The notes: generated from the letters alone by a model not told the origin. A stretch of DNA of 64,000 bases from Paralithodes platypus (GCA_032716605.1 CM064512.1:25863701-25927700), one strand, 5' to 3'. Counted from the first letter of the stretch, positions 52,913 to 62,847 are shown. A program made the numbers and translations.

Positions 52913-53892
52913 AGGGGGTATTAACAAATTCTTACAGACTTCAAGTGCTAAGTACCGAATACAAAAACAACTTCACTTTATTCTATAATTAATAATTAAT
53001 GATTTAAAGGACATAAAGTAAAATAGTCAGTGTCGTCAAAGCATGTGTTATAACCCAAACACTGGCATTGGTCGGCATTACAAAGGTATTGCCTAATGTT
53101 ATTTAATTAATTATACAGTCGTAAACATTAATTCAAATACAAACTTATTTGAAGTATTTTTGGGCTGAATTGAATCTCATTACTAATTCTTACTGAACAT
53201 TTGTATTTCAGAGATTCGATTAATTTGGTCGAGACTTCAAAATCGATCAGAATCAATTACCACTACTGTACATGGTCATTACAGTGTAATAAGAGGAGAT
53301 TAATTGAAATAATTGTAATTACCACCAACTGATATAATACATAAATCAATCATACCTAATATTTTTAATCTTTGAATCTTTATGCCGAGTCGAGTCGTAA
53401 AACCTTTCTGTGAGTTTCATTCAAAATAGGAACAATCAGCCCCCAATGCATCTATGAATCAAGAACTATGCTTCATAAACGATTGATTACCTTCTGCTAC
53501 GTTTGGATATCCGACCCAGACTACGGCATCAGCATTATACCATGTGACCAGAGTTGAAAATGTTACATATTTGTTTACGCTAATCTGTTTCACATAATTA
53601 TTATTTTTCTGCTAACCACATAAAATCGTCACCATATTCTAAGATACTTTGATTTCATAATTACTAATGTGTGAATAGGTAAACATATATTTTCCCTTTA
53701 GTTAAGTCCATAGTAGACATGTTTATCATGTATCAATTATTTAGTGCTTCATTTGTAACCCTGTTTTGCTACATTTCTAAATAAGCATATATGTCATTAA
53801 TAACACATTTCTGGGAAAATGTGATACAACATATGTTAATTTTCCATTTAGCAATGTGTTCGACATAGTCTGTAAAACAAAATTTAATATAC
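52913..53892. other. AT-rich unique sequence
   Basis: Nothing recognised on either strand. Confidence 0.5.
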
Positions 53893-53893
53893 C

Positions 53894-53958
<65 letters not shown>
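53893..53958. repeat. (TA)n microsatellite with central TATATAATTATATA
   Basis: Symmetric TA tract around a TTATATAATTATA centre. Confidence 0.95.
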
Positions 53959-53962
<4 letters not shown>

Positions 53963-54539
53963 GAAGAGGCTGTAGGCACCACCCTTGTGTTCATAGAATT
54001 GTTTAAAAATGTTTGCCTAGCATAAACTTTCAACACACGTTTCCACAATAGAAAGTTACATACATTAACGGATTACATCGACACACAGATCCTTAACACG
54101 CAGTCCGAACTTATTATAATAATTAGCAGGTACTAATGAGTAGAATTGTATAGGCTGAAGAAGAATAAGAAACCAAGTTAATATAATGCTTTATACCCTC
54201 TTCCAAATAACTAGGCCATAAATCGTGAAACATAACCTCTGTAACTGATAAAGGTCTAAAGCTTATGGGCTGTGAATTTCCACACCTCTTCTTCGGCTGA
54301 GTCATTCCAATTGGTAGAAATATTAGCTCATTTACTCAAGGTGTTTCCGATTTATATAGTTTATTGTTCAAAAGTTTGGAACATAGTATAGTTCCCTAAC
54401 AATGTACCACACACCTTCATATTTGACAGTAAAGCTCCAATGGTAGTCAAAGAAAAAGACAAAATACAATAAGGATGCTTCCATCGGAAAAAAATTAGGT
54501 TTCCATTACCTATAGAGTCTGACAACTGCAGTAAGTTCC
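53959..54539. other. AT-rich sequence, no gene
   Basis: Nothing recognised. Confidence 0.5.
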
Positions 54540-54985
54540 TTAACCCGTCCAGCCCCGGCTAGTTTTGTAATGTTTGTTCACCAGAACCTGGCCGGTTTTC
54601 AAAAAATGGTTTTATTCCAGAAAGAATAGCGAATGGGTTAGGAATGAAGGAAAAACCATGAAAAACCGCTCAAAAAGCTTAAAGAATGGTCCTACAGAGC
54701 CCCCGAAAACGTATTTTACAAGAGTAAAAAATTTAAGGCAATTGCCCAAAAAAACCAGGTTATTGCGCGCTCACGCGCACGCACGTGAACTTTAAGAGTT
54801 TTCAACCATCGGCACGGTTGCGTGGGATACGTACACAGTTCCCATACAAATCTGAGCCCTCTTGAGTGGCTACACCTGAGGTTACGGTCGACGCAATTAG
54901 GGTGACGCGCCAGGCGCGTCTCTGGGGCTGTGCGTTACATACATCGCCGACGCATCAGGCGCGTCGCTGGGGCTGTACGGGTTAA
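54540..54985. mobile_element. 446-bp TTAA MITE, family U
   Basis: Left end TTAACCCGTCCAGCCCC; right end, on the other strand, TTAACCCGTACAGCCCC, a 17-bp inverted repeat with one mismatch between intact TTAA sites. Near the right end a GC-rich segment, GCGCC(or TC)AGGCGCGTC..TGGGGCTGT, occurs twice in tandem (about 54905-54940 and 54948-54980). A relative is at 35661-36092. Confidence 0.85.
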
Positions 54986-55022
54986 TGGCCACACATACAA
55001 GGTATAATTATGCCTTGTGTCT

Positions 55023-55026
<4 letters not shown>

Positions 55027-55069
<43 letters not shown>
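55027..55069. repeat. (GA)n microsatellite
   Basis: About 21 GA units. Confidence 0.95.
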
Positions 55070-55070
<1 letters not shown>

Positions 55071-55189
55071 AGTTGTATACATAACATTACAATATACGAC
55101 CCTCATCTTTTCCCATTATCAGGGCCATTATAACTTTACCCCTTCCCAGCTTCCGGCTATACATCCCACACATTAGTCAGTGATGCTCT

Positions 55190-56530
55190 TTTATGTCGTG
55201 CTGTGTTATGTTGTGGTATTGGGTATGTTCTATATGCTGTGGTATCTTGTGGTATTGGGTTATGTTCTATATGCTGTGTTATGTTGTGGTATTGGGTTAT
55301 GTTCTATATGCTGTGTTATGTTGTGCTGTGTTATGTTGTGGTATTGGGTTATGTTCTATATACTGTGTTATGTTGTGGTATTGGGTTATGTTCTATATTC
55401 TGTGTTAGGTTGTTCTGTGTTATGTTGTGGTATTGGGTAATGTTCTATATGCTGTGTTATATTGTGCTGTGTTATGTTGTGGTATTGGGTTATGTTCTAT
55501 ATGCTGTGTTATGTTGTGCTGTGTTATGTTGTGGTATTGGGTTATGTTCTATATACTGTGTTATGTTGTGGTATTGGGTTATGTTCTATATTCTGTGTTA
55601 GGTTGTTCTGTGTTATGTTGTGGTATTGGGTAATGTTCTATATGCTGTGTTATATTGTGCTGTGTTATGTTGTGGTATTGGGTTATGTTCTATATGCTGT
55701 GTTATATTGTGCTGTGTTATGTTGTGGTTGGGTTGTTTTATATACTGTGTTATATTGTGTTGTGTTATGCTGTGGTATTGGGTTATGTTCTATATGCTGT
55801 GTTAGGTTGTTCTGTGTTATGTTGTGGTATTGGGTTATGTTCTATATGCTGTGTTATATTGTGCTGTGTTATGTTGTGGTATTGGGTTATGTTCTATATG
55901 CTGTGTTATATTGTGCTGTGTTATGTTGTGGTATTGGGTTATGTTATATATGCTGTGGTATGTTGTGGTATTGGGTTATGTTCTATATGCTGTGTTATAT
56001 TGTGCTGTGTTATGTTGTGGGATTGGGTTATGTTCTATATGCTGTGTTATATTGAGCTGTATTATGTTGTGGTAGTGGGTTATGTTCTATATGCTGTGTT
56101 ATATTGTGCTGTGTTATGTTGTGGTATTGGGTTATGTTCTATATGCTGTGTTAAATTGTGCTGTGTTAGGTTGTGGTATTGGGTTATCTTACATATCCTG
56201 TGTTATACTGTGCTGTATTATGTTGTGGTATTGGGTTATGTTCTATATGCTGTGTTAAATTGTGCTGTATTATGTTGTGGTAGTGGGTTATGTTATATAT
56301 GCTGTGTTATATTGTGCTGTGTTATGTTGTGGTATTGGGTTATGTTCTATATGCTGTGTTAAATTGTGCTGTGTTAGGTTGTGGTATTGGGTTATGTTCT
56401 ATATGCTGTGTTAAATTGTGCTGTGTTAGGTTGTGGTATTGGGTTATGTTCTATATGCTGTGTTAAATTGTGCTGTGTTAGGTTGTGGTAGTGGGTTATC
56501 TTCTATATGCTGTTATGTTGTGGTATTGTG
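55190..56530. repeat. 1.3-kb minisatellite with higher-order structure
   Basis: Built from GTGTTATGTTGTGGTATTGG, GTTATGTTCTATATGCT and an optional extra GTTATATTGTGCT module, giving units of about 37 and 51-52 bases. A larger block containing the rare words GGGTAATG and GGTTGTTCTGTG recurs with an offset of 192 bases (GGGTAATG at about 55435 and 55627). The lack of stops in several frames reflects the repeat, not genes. Confidence 0.95.
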
Positions 56531-56555
56531 TTATATACTATTCCACTTCAAATAA

Positions 56556-56560
<5 letters not shown>

Positions 56561-56593
<33 letters not shown>
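56561..56593. repeat. (TA)n at the left edge of the palindrome
   Basis: TA tract preceded by AATAAATAAA. Confidence 0.9.
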
Positions 56594-56598
<5 letters not shown>

Positions 56599-56941
56599 CT
56601 TTAATACATACGAGGTTGAAAGAAATGGCAATTTCTGCGTTGGAAATTTTATTATTCAAAGTTTCCAGGTCTCTGATGAGTTTTCGCTGGGTGGCAGGAA
56701 GTAGATGAAGGAGATGAGCAAAATTCATGGTGGTACAGGGTTACATTAAAGTACATGATGATACAGGATATACGACGCGTTTCACTGGACAACCAGCATT
56801 ATCAAGTAAGGAAGGAATGATATAAAAGGTAAACAGGAAGGGTATATATAGAGGGTGGAGGATCAGAGGAGGCGGAAAACAGGGGGCAAAAGTCTGCTGT
56901 TGGTGGAAGGGAAAACTAGGAGAGAAAAAGGGGGTAACCGC

Positions 56942-57372
56942 TTCACGCATGCGCACTGGATGCGGGATGGTGGTCGATAGGTGGGGTCGAAGCTGATTGG
57001 CTGCGTGTCGAGGGGCGTGGCCTAAGTTGTGTGGCGCCTGCAGAAGACGAAGCTGAAGGAGGTAGCGCGGGGGCTGCGTCAAGGGCACCGGGGGGCGAGG
57101 AGGGGTGTTAGGTCCTGTAGGGTAGTGCCTTTTGGCAGAAGGAAGGATCTGAAGGTCCAGAGTTTGGTTGTTGATGTTGGGATGTAAGGCTTGGATATAT
57201 AAAGCTTCGAGTATAGGTAATCTCCTTGGGTCACTTTCTTTATCGAGTATGGTGGTGTGTTTCTCTAACTCGTTGCGTGTGAGGTGAGGGTGGTTAGGGG
57301 TGAGATAGTGGTCTTTGATGGCTCCAGCCTGAAGGTGAAGAGTTAACCGACGTGAAAGACGAGTCTGCGTCT
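56942..57372 (-). pseudogene. Penelope-like C-terminal (GIY-YIG-type) segment, left arm
   Basis: From 57372 the minus strand reads QTQTRLSRRLTLHLQAGAIK, DHYLTPNHPHLTRNELEKH, ILDKESDPRRLPILEALYIQ and LHPNINNQTLDLQILP. The LTRxEL, ILxxExDxxRLxILEALYI and PxINxQ words are what I recall from the end of the GIY-YIG endonuclease in Penelope-like elements, which would cut target DNA. The catalytic start of GIY-YIG lies beyond the truncation. One base less than in the right arm, in the C run near 57070, shifts the last 45 codons into another frame. Confidence 0.7.
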
Positions 57373-57779
57373 GGTTAACTCTTCACCTTCAGGCTGGAGC
57401 CATCAAAGACCACTATCTCACCCCTAACCACCCTCACCTCACACGCAACGAGTTAGAGAAACACACCACCATACTCGATAAAGAAAGTGACCCAAGGAGA
57501 TTACCTATACTCGAAGCTTTATATATCCAAGCCTTACATCCCAACATCAACAACCAAACTCTGGACCTTCAGATCCTTCCTTCTGCCAAAAGGCACTACC
57601 CTACAGGACCTAACACCCCTCCTCGCCCCCCGGTGCCCTTGACGCAGCCCCACGCGCTACCTCCTTCAGCTTCGTCTTCTGCAGGCGCCACACAACTTAG
57701 GCCACGCCCCTCGACACGCAGCCAATCAGCTTCGACCCCACCTATCGACCACCATCCCGCATCCAGTGCGCATGCGTGA
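57373..57779 (+). pseudogene. Penelope-like C-terminal (GIY-YIG-type) segment, right arm
   Basis: Same protein segment as the left arm, read on the plus strand from the codon at 57375, and open to a TGA at 57777-57779 after 134 codons. It ends in a proline and serine rich tail (PRPPVPLTQP, SASSSAGATQ, SASTPPIDHH). Lacking the spacer's in-frame codons, it has no upstream coding continuation. Confidence 0.7.
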
Positions 57780-57910
57780 AGCGGTTACCCCCTTTTTCTC
57801 TCCTAGTTTTCCCTTCCACCAATAGCAGACTTTTGCCCCCTGTTTTCCGCCTCCTCTGATCCTCCACCCTCTATATATACCCTTCCTGTTTACCTTTTAT
57901 ATCATTCCTT

Positions 57911-57960
57911 CCTTACTTGATAATGCTGGTTGTCCAGTGAAACGCGTCGTATATCCTGTA
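57911..57960 (+). ncRNA. Possible degenerate hammerhead ribozyme (mirrored in the left arm)
   Basis: TTGATAAT, a CTGG..CCAG stem with loop TTGT (57926-57937), GAAA (57939-57942), then ACGCGTC ending at 57948. This order resembles a hammerhead core: CUGANGA, stem II, GAAA, tiny stem III, cleavage after GUC. Penelope-like elements are known to carry hammerheads in this position. The core differs from consensus at C3 and G8, which here would be U and A, and has one extra base. The left arm holds the same sequence on the minus strand near 56761-56810. Confidence 0.35.
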
Positions 57961-57993
57961 TCATCATGTACTTTAATGTAACCCTGTACCACC

Positions 57994-58145
57994 ATGAATT
58001 TTGCTCATCTCCTTCATCTACTTCCTGCCACCCAGCGAAAACTCATCAGAGACCTGGAAACTTTGAATAATAAAATTTCCAACGCAGAAATTGCCATTTC
58101 TTTCAACCTCGTATGTATTAAAGAAAATTTATTACCTGGCTTTAC

Positions 58146-58149
<4 letters not shown>
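57994..58149 (+). pseudogene. Penelope-like ORF start, right arm
   Basis: ATG at 57994 opens MNFAHLLHLLPATQRKLIRD, LETLNNKISNAEIAISFN, LVCIKENLLPGFTN, then (TA)n. The LxxLxxKI..FN..C..xxLLPxF pattern fits the N-terminus of Penelope-like polymerases as I remember it. Only about 52 codons remain. The left arm has the same start on the minus strand (56728 downward) and is cut by (TA)n about 14 codons earlier. Confidence 0.55.

Positions 58150-58207
<58 letters not shown>
58150..58207. repeat. (TA)n at the right edge of the palindrome
   Basis: About 29 TA units. Confidence 0.95.
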
Positions 58208-58209
<2 letters not shown>

Positions 58210-58339
58210 TGAGCTATGTTTACGCTATGCTATGCTATCATATCATGTTGTTCTTTGATATTTTATAATAATTTGGTATAGTATGTTCCGGTTTTCCTAA
58301 GCTATGTAATATTCAATATTGTCATATTGTCATTTTACG

Positions 58340-59560
58340 TGTCAGTGCTTTGATCTTCGTGAAAGAGAGCCAAATTAATTGTACGTTGATAAGGTATGTC
58401 TCGACACTCATAGCTTGAAGCAGTTTAAGTAATAAGATGAGGGAAAGACACCCTGAGGGGGAGAGTTCCAAAGTTAACTTGTTGAGTAGAAGAAAGATTT
58501 GAAAAAATGGTTCAGTCTTTGGTTGGAGGGTTGGCCAGCATATGGATGGCAATGTGGTGAAGCGCTGGTGCCACTAACTCTCCGTAAGGGAGTAGATATA
58601 CACTGAGATAGATCTGCAGAACATTTATTATAATGATAGTCGAAAAGTGAGGGCTGTAGAAGAGATTGGAGAGAATGGATCAAATTAATAAGTGGAGGTG
58701 AATTGATGAGACAAAATGTTAATGCCTGATCCCTTTTGAGAAGTGTGGTATGGGTGGAACCCCATCACATGCGAACAATGCTCCATGCATGGGGCACAGT
58801 GCCACTGCACAGAGCAAGAAGCTAAGTGGGGTGAAGAATCCACAGAGACTGTTGAGCATACTTAACTTCTGGGAAACTGTTGTAGCAAGTTGGTAATATG
58901 ATCTTTCCAAGAAAGGTCAGATGAAAAAGAAACACCAAGTTAATTAACCCCTTCTGTACCGGCGACGTCTTTTTATTTAATTTCAGCAACATTTAGACAA
59001 TTTTATGAAGCTTAGAAAGGATATAGGGTAGGTAAAAAGATTATTTGAGATAGTCTGTAGCTTTTTAACGGATAGACTACCTTCCTAAGATGGGTAAAAT
59101 CTTCTAATAGTTGCCAGAATGTAATGAGAAGGAAGTCACCGGTAGATACGGGGTTAAGAGAAGATGAAGGATTTATCTGTGTTTTGTTAATGAATACTGT
59201 AGAGGATTGCGACGAGTAGATGGAAAAATTAGGCTTGGTAAGCATTGAAAGTATCAAGATTCACTCTGCCCAAATCGGAAATAGTTCAAAAATCAGAGAA
59301 TAGGTGTCCTATGATTTCATCAAGTGAGTTTTGTAGTAATTGAACGGCGGGTCGTTTTGGGAATCTAGATAGATAGTGTAAGGTTAGGTCAGCATATAAG
59401 GGGATAGAACATAAGGTACAGTTGAGAAGATCATTAGTGAATACAAGAAAGAGAACCGGAGTAAGAACAGAACCCTGAGGAACTCTGGAGTTGATAGGTT
59501 GAGGAAATGAGCGATGGCCGTCCACAACCGCAGTTTTGGAAAGGCAAGAAAGAACATTTA
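58340..59560 (-). pseudogene. LINE family A, diverged copy, split by MITE P copy g
   Basis: The minus strand carries DGHRSFPQPINSRVPQGSVL, TPVLFLVFTNDLLNCTL and SIPLYAD with the second catalytic Asp lost (59286-59525). Beyond the MITE come QLATTVSQKLSMLNSLCGFF and HYNKCSADLSQCISTPLRR. It is collinear with 3155-4130 but much more diverged, and stops and shifts are frequent. The 3' end is at about 58340-58400 (GCTTCAAGC region); no poly(A) is visible. Confidence 0.75.
58944..59157. mobile_element. TTAA MITE, family P, copy g
   Basis: TTAACCCCTTCTGTACCGGC to CACCGGTAGATACGGGGTTAA. The surrounding LINE reads CACCAAG before and GAGAAGATGAAG after, adjacent in the copy at 3741-3755 apart from a short AT-rich word. 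Confidence 0.88.
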
Positions 59561-59854
59561 GGATATCTCCTAAACCCGATGTCTTTGTTTCATCAAGTAG
59601 TATTCATAGGAGTCTGGGAAAGCACAGTTTTCCGAAGTTCCCTCTGAGGAGGGACCCCCCCCCCCTTTTAGCTATTGTTGTGCAGTTGTGGCACAACGTA
59701 TATCTGTGACTGTGTTTTTTCTTGCTAAATGGTTTTGGATAATATATTTGTGATTATGATGTACTGTATATAAACATACTCGATTAATTGTAGTATTGTT
59801 TTGGATGTAACTACTACTGGTGTACATGTTTCAATTTTTGAGGAGCATATACAC
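59561..59854. other. Spacer, no feature
   Basis: A C9-10 run at 59655-59666 is the only oddity. Confidence 0.45.
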
Positions 59855-60042
59855 ATCTAGATGTGTGTGAATTTTGTGTTTTGTCTGTGTTTGTTCGTTG
59901 TTCTGGCTTGTGTTTTGTGTTTTCCCTGTTCTTGTTCTGTCTTGAGTCGGCCACCCCCAAGACAATAAAAACTAACAAATAATAATATAGAGTATAATAG
60001 AAAATAAAAATAAAAATAGGAAAAGTGGGGATTGGGCCTGAG

Positions 60043-60046
<4 letters not shown>
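59855..60046 (+). mobile_element. LINE family F, 3' end only
   Basis: CTAGATGTGTGTGAATTT, TTGTTCGTTGTT, GTTTTCCCTGTTCTTG, CTGTCTTGAG.CGGCCACCCCC and the A-rich tail AAAATAAAAATAAAAATAGG match 51422-51607 closely. Coding parts are absent. Confidence 0.8.

Positions 60047-60101
<55 letters not shown>
60047..60101. repeat. (CA)n microsatellite
   Basis: About 26 CA units directly after the LINE tail. Confidence 0.95.
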
Positions 60102-60104
<3 letters not shown>

Positions 60105-60362
60105 GCTATCTTCATAAACTAAACGAACATTGTCCCTACAAATCACCCGTGTCTCGTGAACGATCCTTATTGGTCCAGAGTAATTATCGTCCCTTTGATA
60201 ACACTGGTACTGCTGCCATTATCAGTGTTATCAGACCCACACTAATTCCCCACCAGTCATCCACCCATCATTATACGGTTAACGTTCCATAATGTGATTC
60301 TGGTAGCTCAATCACTGGAACTCACCCTCACTAACTCTCTTCCACTCTCACTCTCACTCTCA

Positions 60363-60368
<6 letters not shown>
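60102..60368. other. Spacer ending in a CT/CA-rich tract
   Basis: A C/T-rich tract with CACTCTCACTCT words lies at 60340-60367. Otherwise nothing. Confidence 0.45.
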
Positions 60369-60369
<1 letters not shown>

Positions 60370-60421
<52 letters not shown>

Positions 60422-60452
60422 TGTATATATACAGTATACATATATATATATT
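60370..60452. repeat. (TA)n with palindromic TACTGTATATATACAGTA
   Basis: The interruption at 60419-60436 is self-complementary, like those in 47349-47606. Confidence 0.95.
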
Positions 60453-60470
60453 ACTACCCATCCGGAACCT

Positions 60471-61206
60471 CCAGAGGAGTATCCCTTATTCTTCAACAAT
60501 ACAAAAATCAATCCTTCATCTTCTCTCAATATTCTCGGTGTCTCTTTTTCTTCTGCTCTCACTTGGAAGGACCACATTGCCAGTCTTGCTAAGGCAGCCT
60601 CCCAGAAGCTGGGTGTGATCAACTGCCTCAAGGGGTTCTTTACCCCTGCACAGCCTCTTGCTCTGTACAGGGGCACAGTGCGTCCTTGTATTGAGAATTG
60701 TTCACATGTGTGGGGAAGATCCTCTCACACAGCACTCCTAGACAAGTAGAAAGGAAAGATTTTTGTATCATTAACTCCCGCCCACTCACCAACTCTCTGC
60801 AATCTCTCTCTCTCTTCTCCGGAATGTTGCATCTCTCTTGCTATTCTATCGCTACTACAATAATCAGTGTTCCTCAGAGCTTTCCCAGTGTATACAAACT
60901 CCTCTATGTAGGGTATGTAGTACCCATCTTGCAACACAATCCCTCCCCTACTTTGTGCAACTCTCCAACCCAAGAGTGAAACGCTATACTCAGACTTTCT
61001 TTTATTCAAATATTAAGCTTTGGAATTTTCTCCCAGATTCAGTCTTTCCCTCTTCCTATGACTAAAACTGCTTCAAACTCTGTGTGTCCAGGCATTTTAG
61101 CTCGAACGTCCCTTGATTTTGTCCCTGTCACTCTTTCAACTCTGGGGGAGGCACTCGCTGCAGGCAGTTACTGCCTTTTGTCTCCCTCATTCACATAGAA
61201 AAAAAC
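60471..61206 (+). pseudogene. LINE family A, 3' fragment
   Basis: Starts inside the thumb: EEYPLFFNNTKINPSSSLNI, WKDHIASLAKAASQKLGV, FFTPAQPLALYRGTVRPCIE, SHVWGRSSHTALLDK and a stop at 60747-60749. The tail continues in other frames (LFYRYYNNQCSSELSQCI). It ends with the family 3' UTR and a short A run at 61197-61205. Very similar to 43590-44310, so less decayed than the copy at 58340. Confidence 0.85.
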
Positions 61207-61208
61207 AA

Positions 61209-61225
61209 TATATATATATATACCG

Positions 61226-61272
<47 letters not shown>
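61209..61272. repeat. (TA)n with ACCGGGT interruption
   Basis: TA tract with TATACCGGGTATA, self-complementary apart from its central base. Confidence 0.95.
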
Positions 61273-61274
<2 letters not shown>

Positions 61275-61275
61275 G

Positions 61276-61332
61276 GGGGACCTTCCCCTGACGACCCCTC
61301 CAAATGCTCTGGACCACAGCCTGTTACTTTTT
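61276..61332 (+). mobile_element. LINE family A, 5' fragment
   Basis: GACCTTCCCCTGACGACCCC then CTGGACCACAGCCTGTTAC matches 41328-41375 of the longest copy. A 5' piece lies just beyond the 3' end of another copy, separated by (TA)n. Confidence 0.65.
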
Positions 61333-61559
61333 TGTTTATTTAATATTTGTTGTTCTTTGTTTTAATTCGAAGAATCTATTGTGAATTATTGAATAGGTTA
61401 ACATTTTTGGAAATGTTGTAAAACCATATATATTGTTCTCGCTCTGCTTTTTAGTATATGATAATGTTAATTCATGTTTGTTCTTAACTTCAATCACTCC
61501 ATATGAAATTAATGAAAGGAACCTACCCGTGACTCGTCAGCCTTGGTTGGCAACCTGTC
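61333..61559. other. AT-rich spacer
   Basis: Nothing recognised. Confidence 0.45.
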
Positions 61560-61842
61560 TAGGGGAGTAAACCTGATACAAATCCGTACTGCTTACCTAA
61601 GGGTAAGGCAAGTTAGTGGATGGATTAGCCGAACACCACTGTAGAAAAATAGTGCTAACAAGATACACAGAGGGCCTCGGAGTCGGACGGATCCTAAATT
61701 GAGTGGTCAATCCGGTAAGTCCTTCACTAAACTGGCTCGGGTTGTCCCTCTCACAGGGAATAGGTCCGATTGGGGGCATTCTGTGTATGGCCACCCTCGT
61801 AAAGGGAGTAAGGCGTCCGGCAATAGATAGATAGATAGACCT
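61560..61842 (+). mobile_element. SINE-like repeat with GGCGTCCGG tail
   Basis: Ends TGGCCACCCTCGTAAAGGGAG, TAAGGCGTCCGGCAATAGATAG, the same tail as the SINE at 49104-49262. No A or B box was recognised at its start, so it may be a truncated SINE or the partner LINE's 3' end. Confidence 0.5.
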
Positions 61843-62067
61843 ACCCGTCATATTTCTCAAACTACTGTGTCTTCTTTAAACATATTATACTCACTCAACA
61901 AGCCAGATACATCTCCGATCACGTATTCCACAACATTAACACCACACACAAATGCACAGACTTAAAAACAGAAGCACGCACAAACACACCACACACGAAC
62001 ACTATAAAACGCACACATAAACACCAACATAACAAAGCATACCCACCAAATAATTCAACACACTCAC

Positions 62068-62395
62068 ACATAGCCGAGAGGTGTAAGGCGCTGTGCGCTG
62101 TTCGCAAGGTCGAGGGTTCGATCCCCCACAATCCTAAAGGTTTTCTCTCTTAGGATTGCATCGTGGTTCCTCCCTAGCCAAGCTGTTCAAGTATCAGCTA
62201 GCCTACACGTACTTCTCATCAATGCATCTGCGTATGTACTAGGGTGAGAATTTGGCACCTCACGGTCGCCAAAGGTGGAATGTGACCCCGTAGTTGTAGT
62301 TACGGTAGAATCAGCTTTGTACTGTACCTAGGTTATGATTTTCAGCCTCACAGCTGTAAATGAAAAATAAACCGACAGTTATTATTTATTATCAC
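62068..62395 (+). mobile_element. tRNA-derived SINE, full-length in appearance
   Basis: TAGCCGAGAGGTGTAAGGCG at 62071 matches the D-arm and A box of a class II (Leu/Ser-like) tRNA, and GAGGGTTCGATCCCCC at 62113-62128 is a perfect T arm with B box. There is no matching acceptor stem. A body of about 250 bases follows, ending AAATGAAAAATAAACCGACAG and (TTA)n. Confidence 0.78.
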
Positions 62396-62519
62396 ACATA
62401 CACACACAAACCTTAACTTCCTCCAATCTCTGTCCTCTTAATACAGTTCCCTCTTACTACAATGTCATCAACACTATTCAGTTTAACTTAAGTCCGTCCC
62501 ATCAAGCCCTCTATTTGTA

Positions 62520-62530
62520 CTCTCTCTATA

Positions 62531-62614
<84 letters not shown>
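62520..62614. repeat. (CT)n microsatellite
   Basis: About 45 CT units with CTA interruptions. Confidence 0.95.
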
Positions 62615-62617
<3 letters not shown>

Positions 62618-62847
62618 GACATTAGTTCCAGAGCAGTAGTTACCTTTCCAATTTTCCCTTACCCACTCTAAACTACTGTTTGAACACTTGATCCTCAGTG
62701 TTTTGGAGGACAAGCAGCCTAAATGGGTCACTAAACATGTTGTTGCTTGATTTCCTTTGTACTCCTTTGTACTCTCTTTCCTTTTCTCTCTCTCTCCGTT
62801 GGAGACACGCAGAGTACGAGGTCAGCTGATTGATTTAAAAACAATAC
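62615..62847. other. Spacer before the terminal satellite
   Basis: Nothing recognised. TGTTGTTGCTTGATTTCCTTTG near 62739 is similar to GCTGTTGGTTGCTTGACTTCCTTTG at 48809, hinting at another dispersed repeat. Confidence 0.45.

Larger units (their letters stand above)
56594..58128. mobile_element. Head-to-head Penelope-like element fragments forming a giant palindrome
   Basis: Left arm 56594-57348 and right arm 57373-58128 are reverse complements with only a few differences (one is a single base, CCCCC against CCCCAC, near 57070 and 57653; another A/T-type change near 56900 and 57824). The 24-base spacer 57349-57372 reads in frame with the left arm's minus-strand protein, so the left arm is the primary copy and the right arm a fold-back of it. 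Each arm carries, outward from the centre, the C-terminus of a GIY-YIG-type region, a 3' region, and the start of the next ORF. Confidence 0.88.

Noticed and set aside
55180..56362. Overlapping open frames of up to 235 codons rich in Cys, Tyr, Val and Leu, resembling membrane segments
   Set aside because: They come from the 37/52-bp minisatellite, whose unit lacks stops in several frames; the repeated pseudo-transmembrane pattern follows the DNA period.
62068..62150. A functional tRNA gene
   Set aside because: A and B boxes are excellent, but there is no acceptor-stem pairing or convincing anticodon arm, and a SINE-type body and tail follow.
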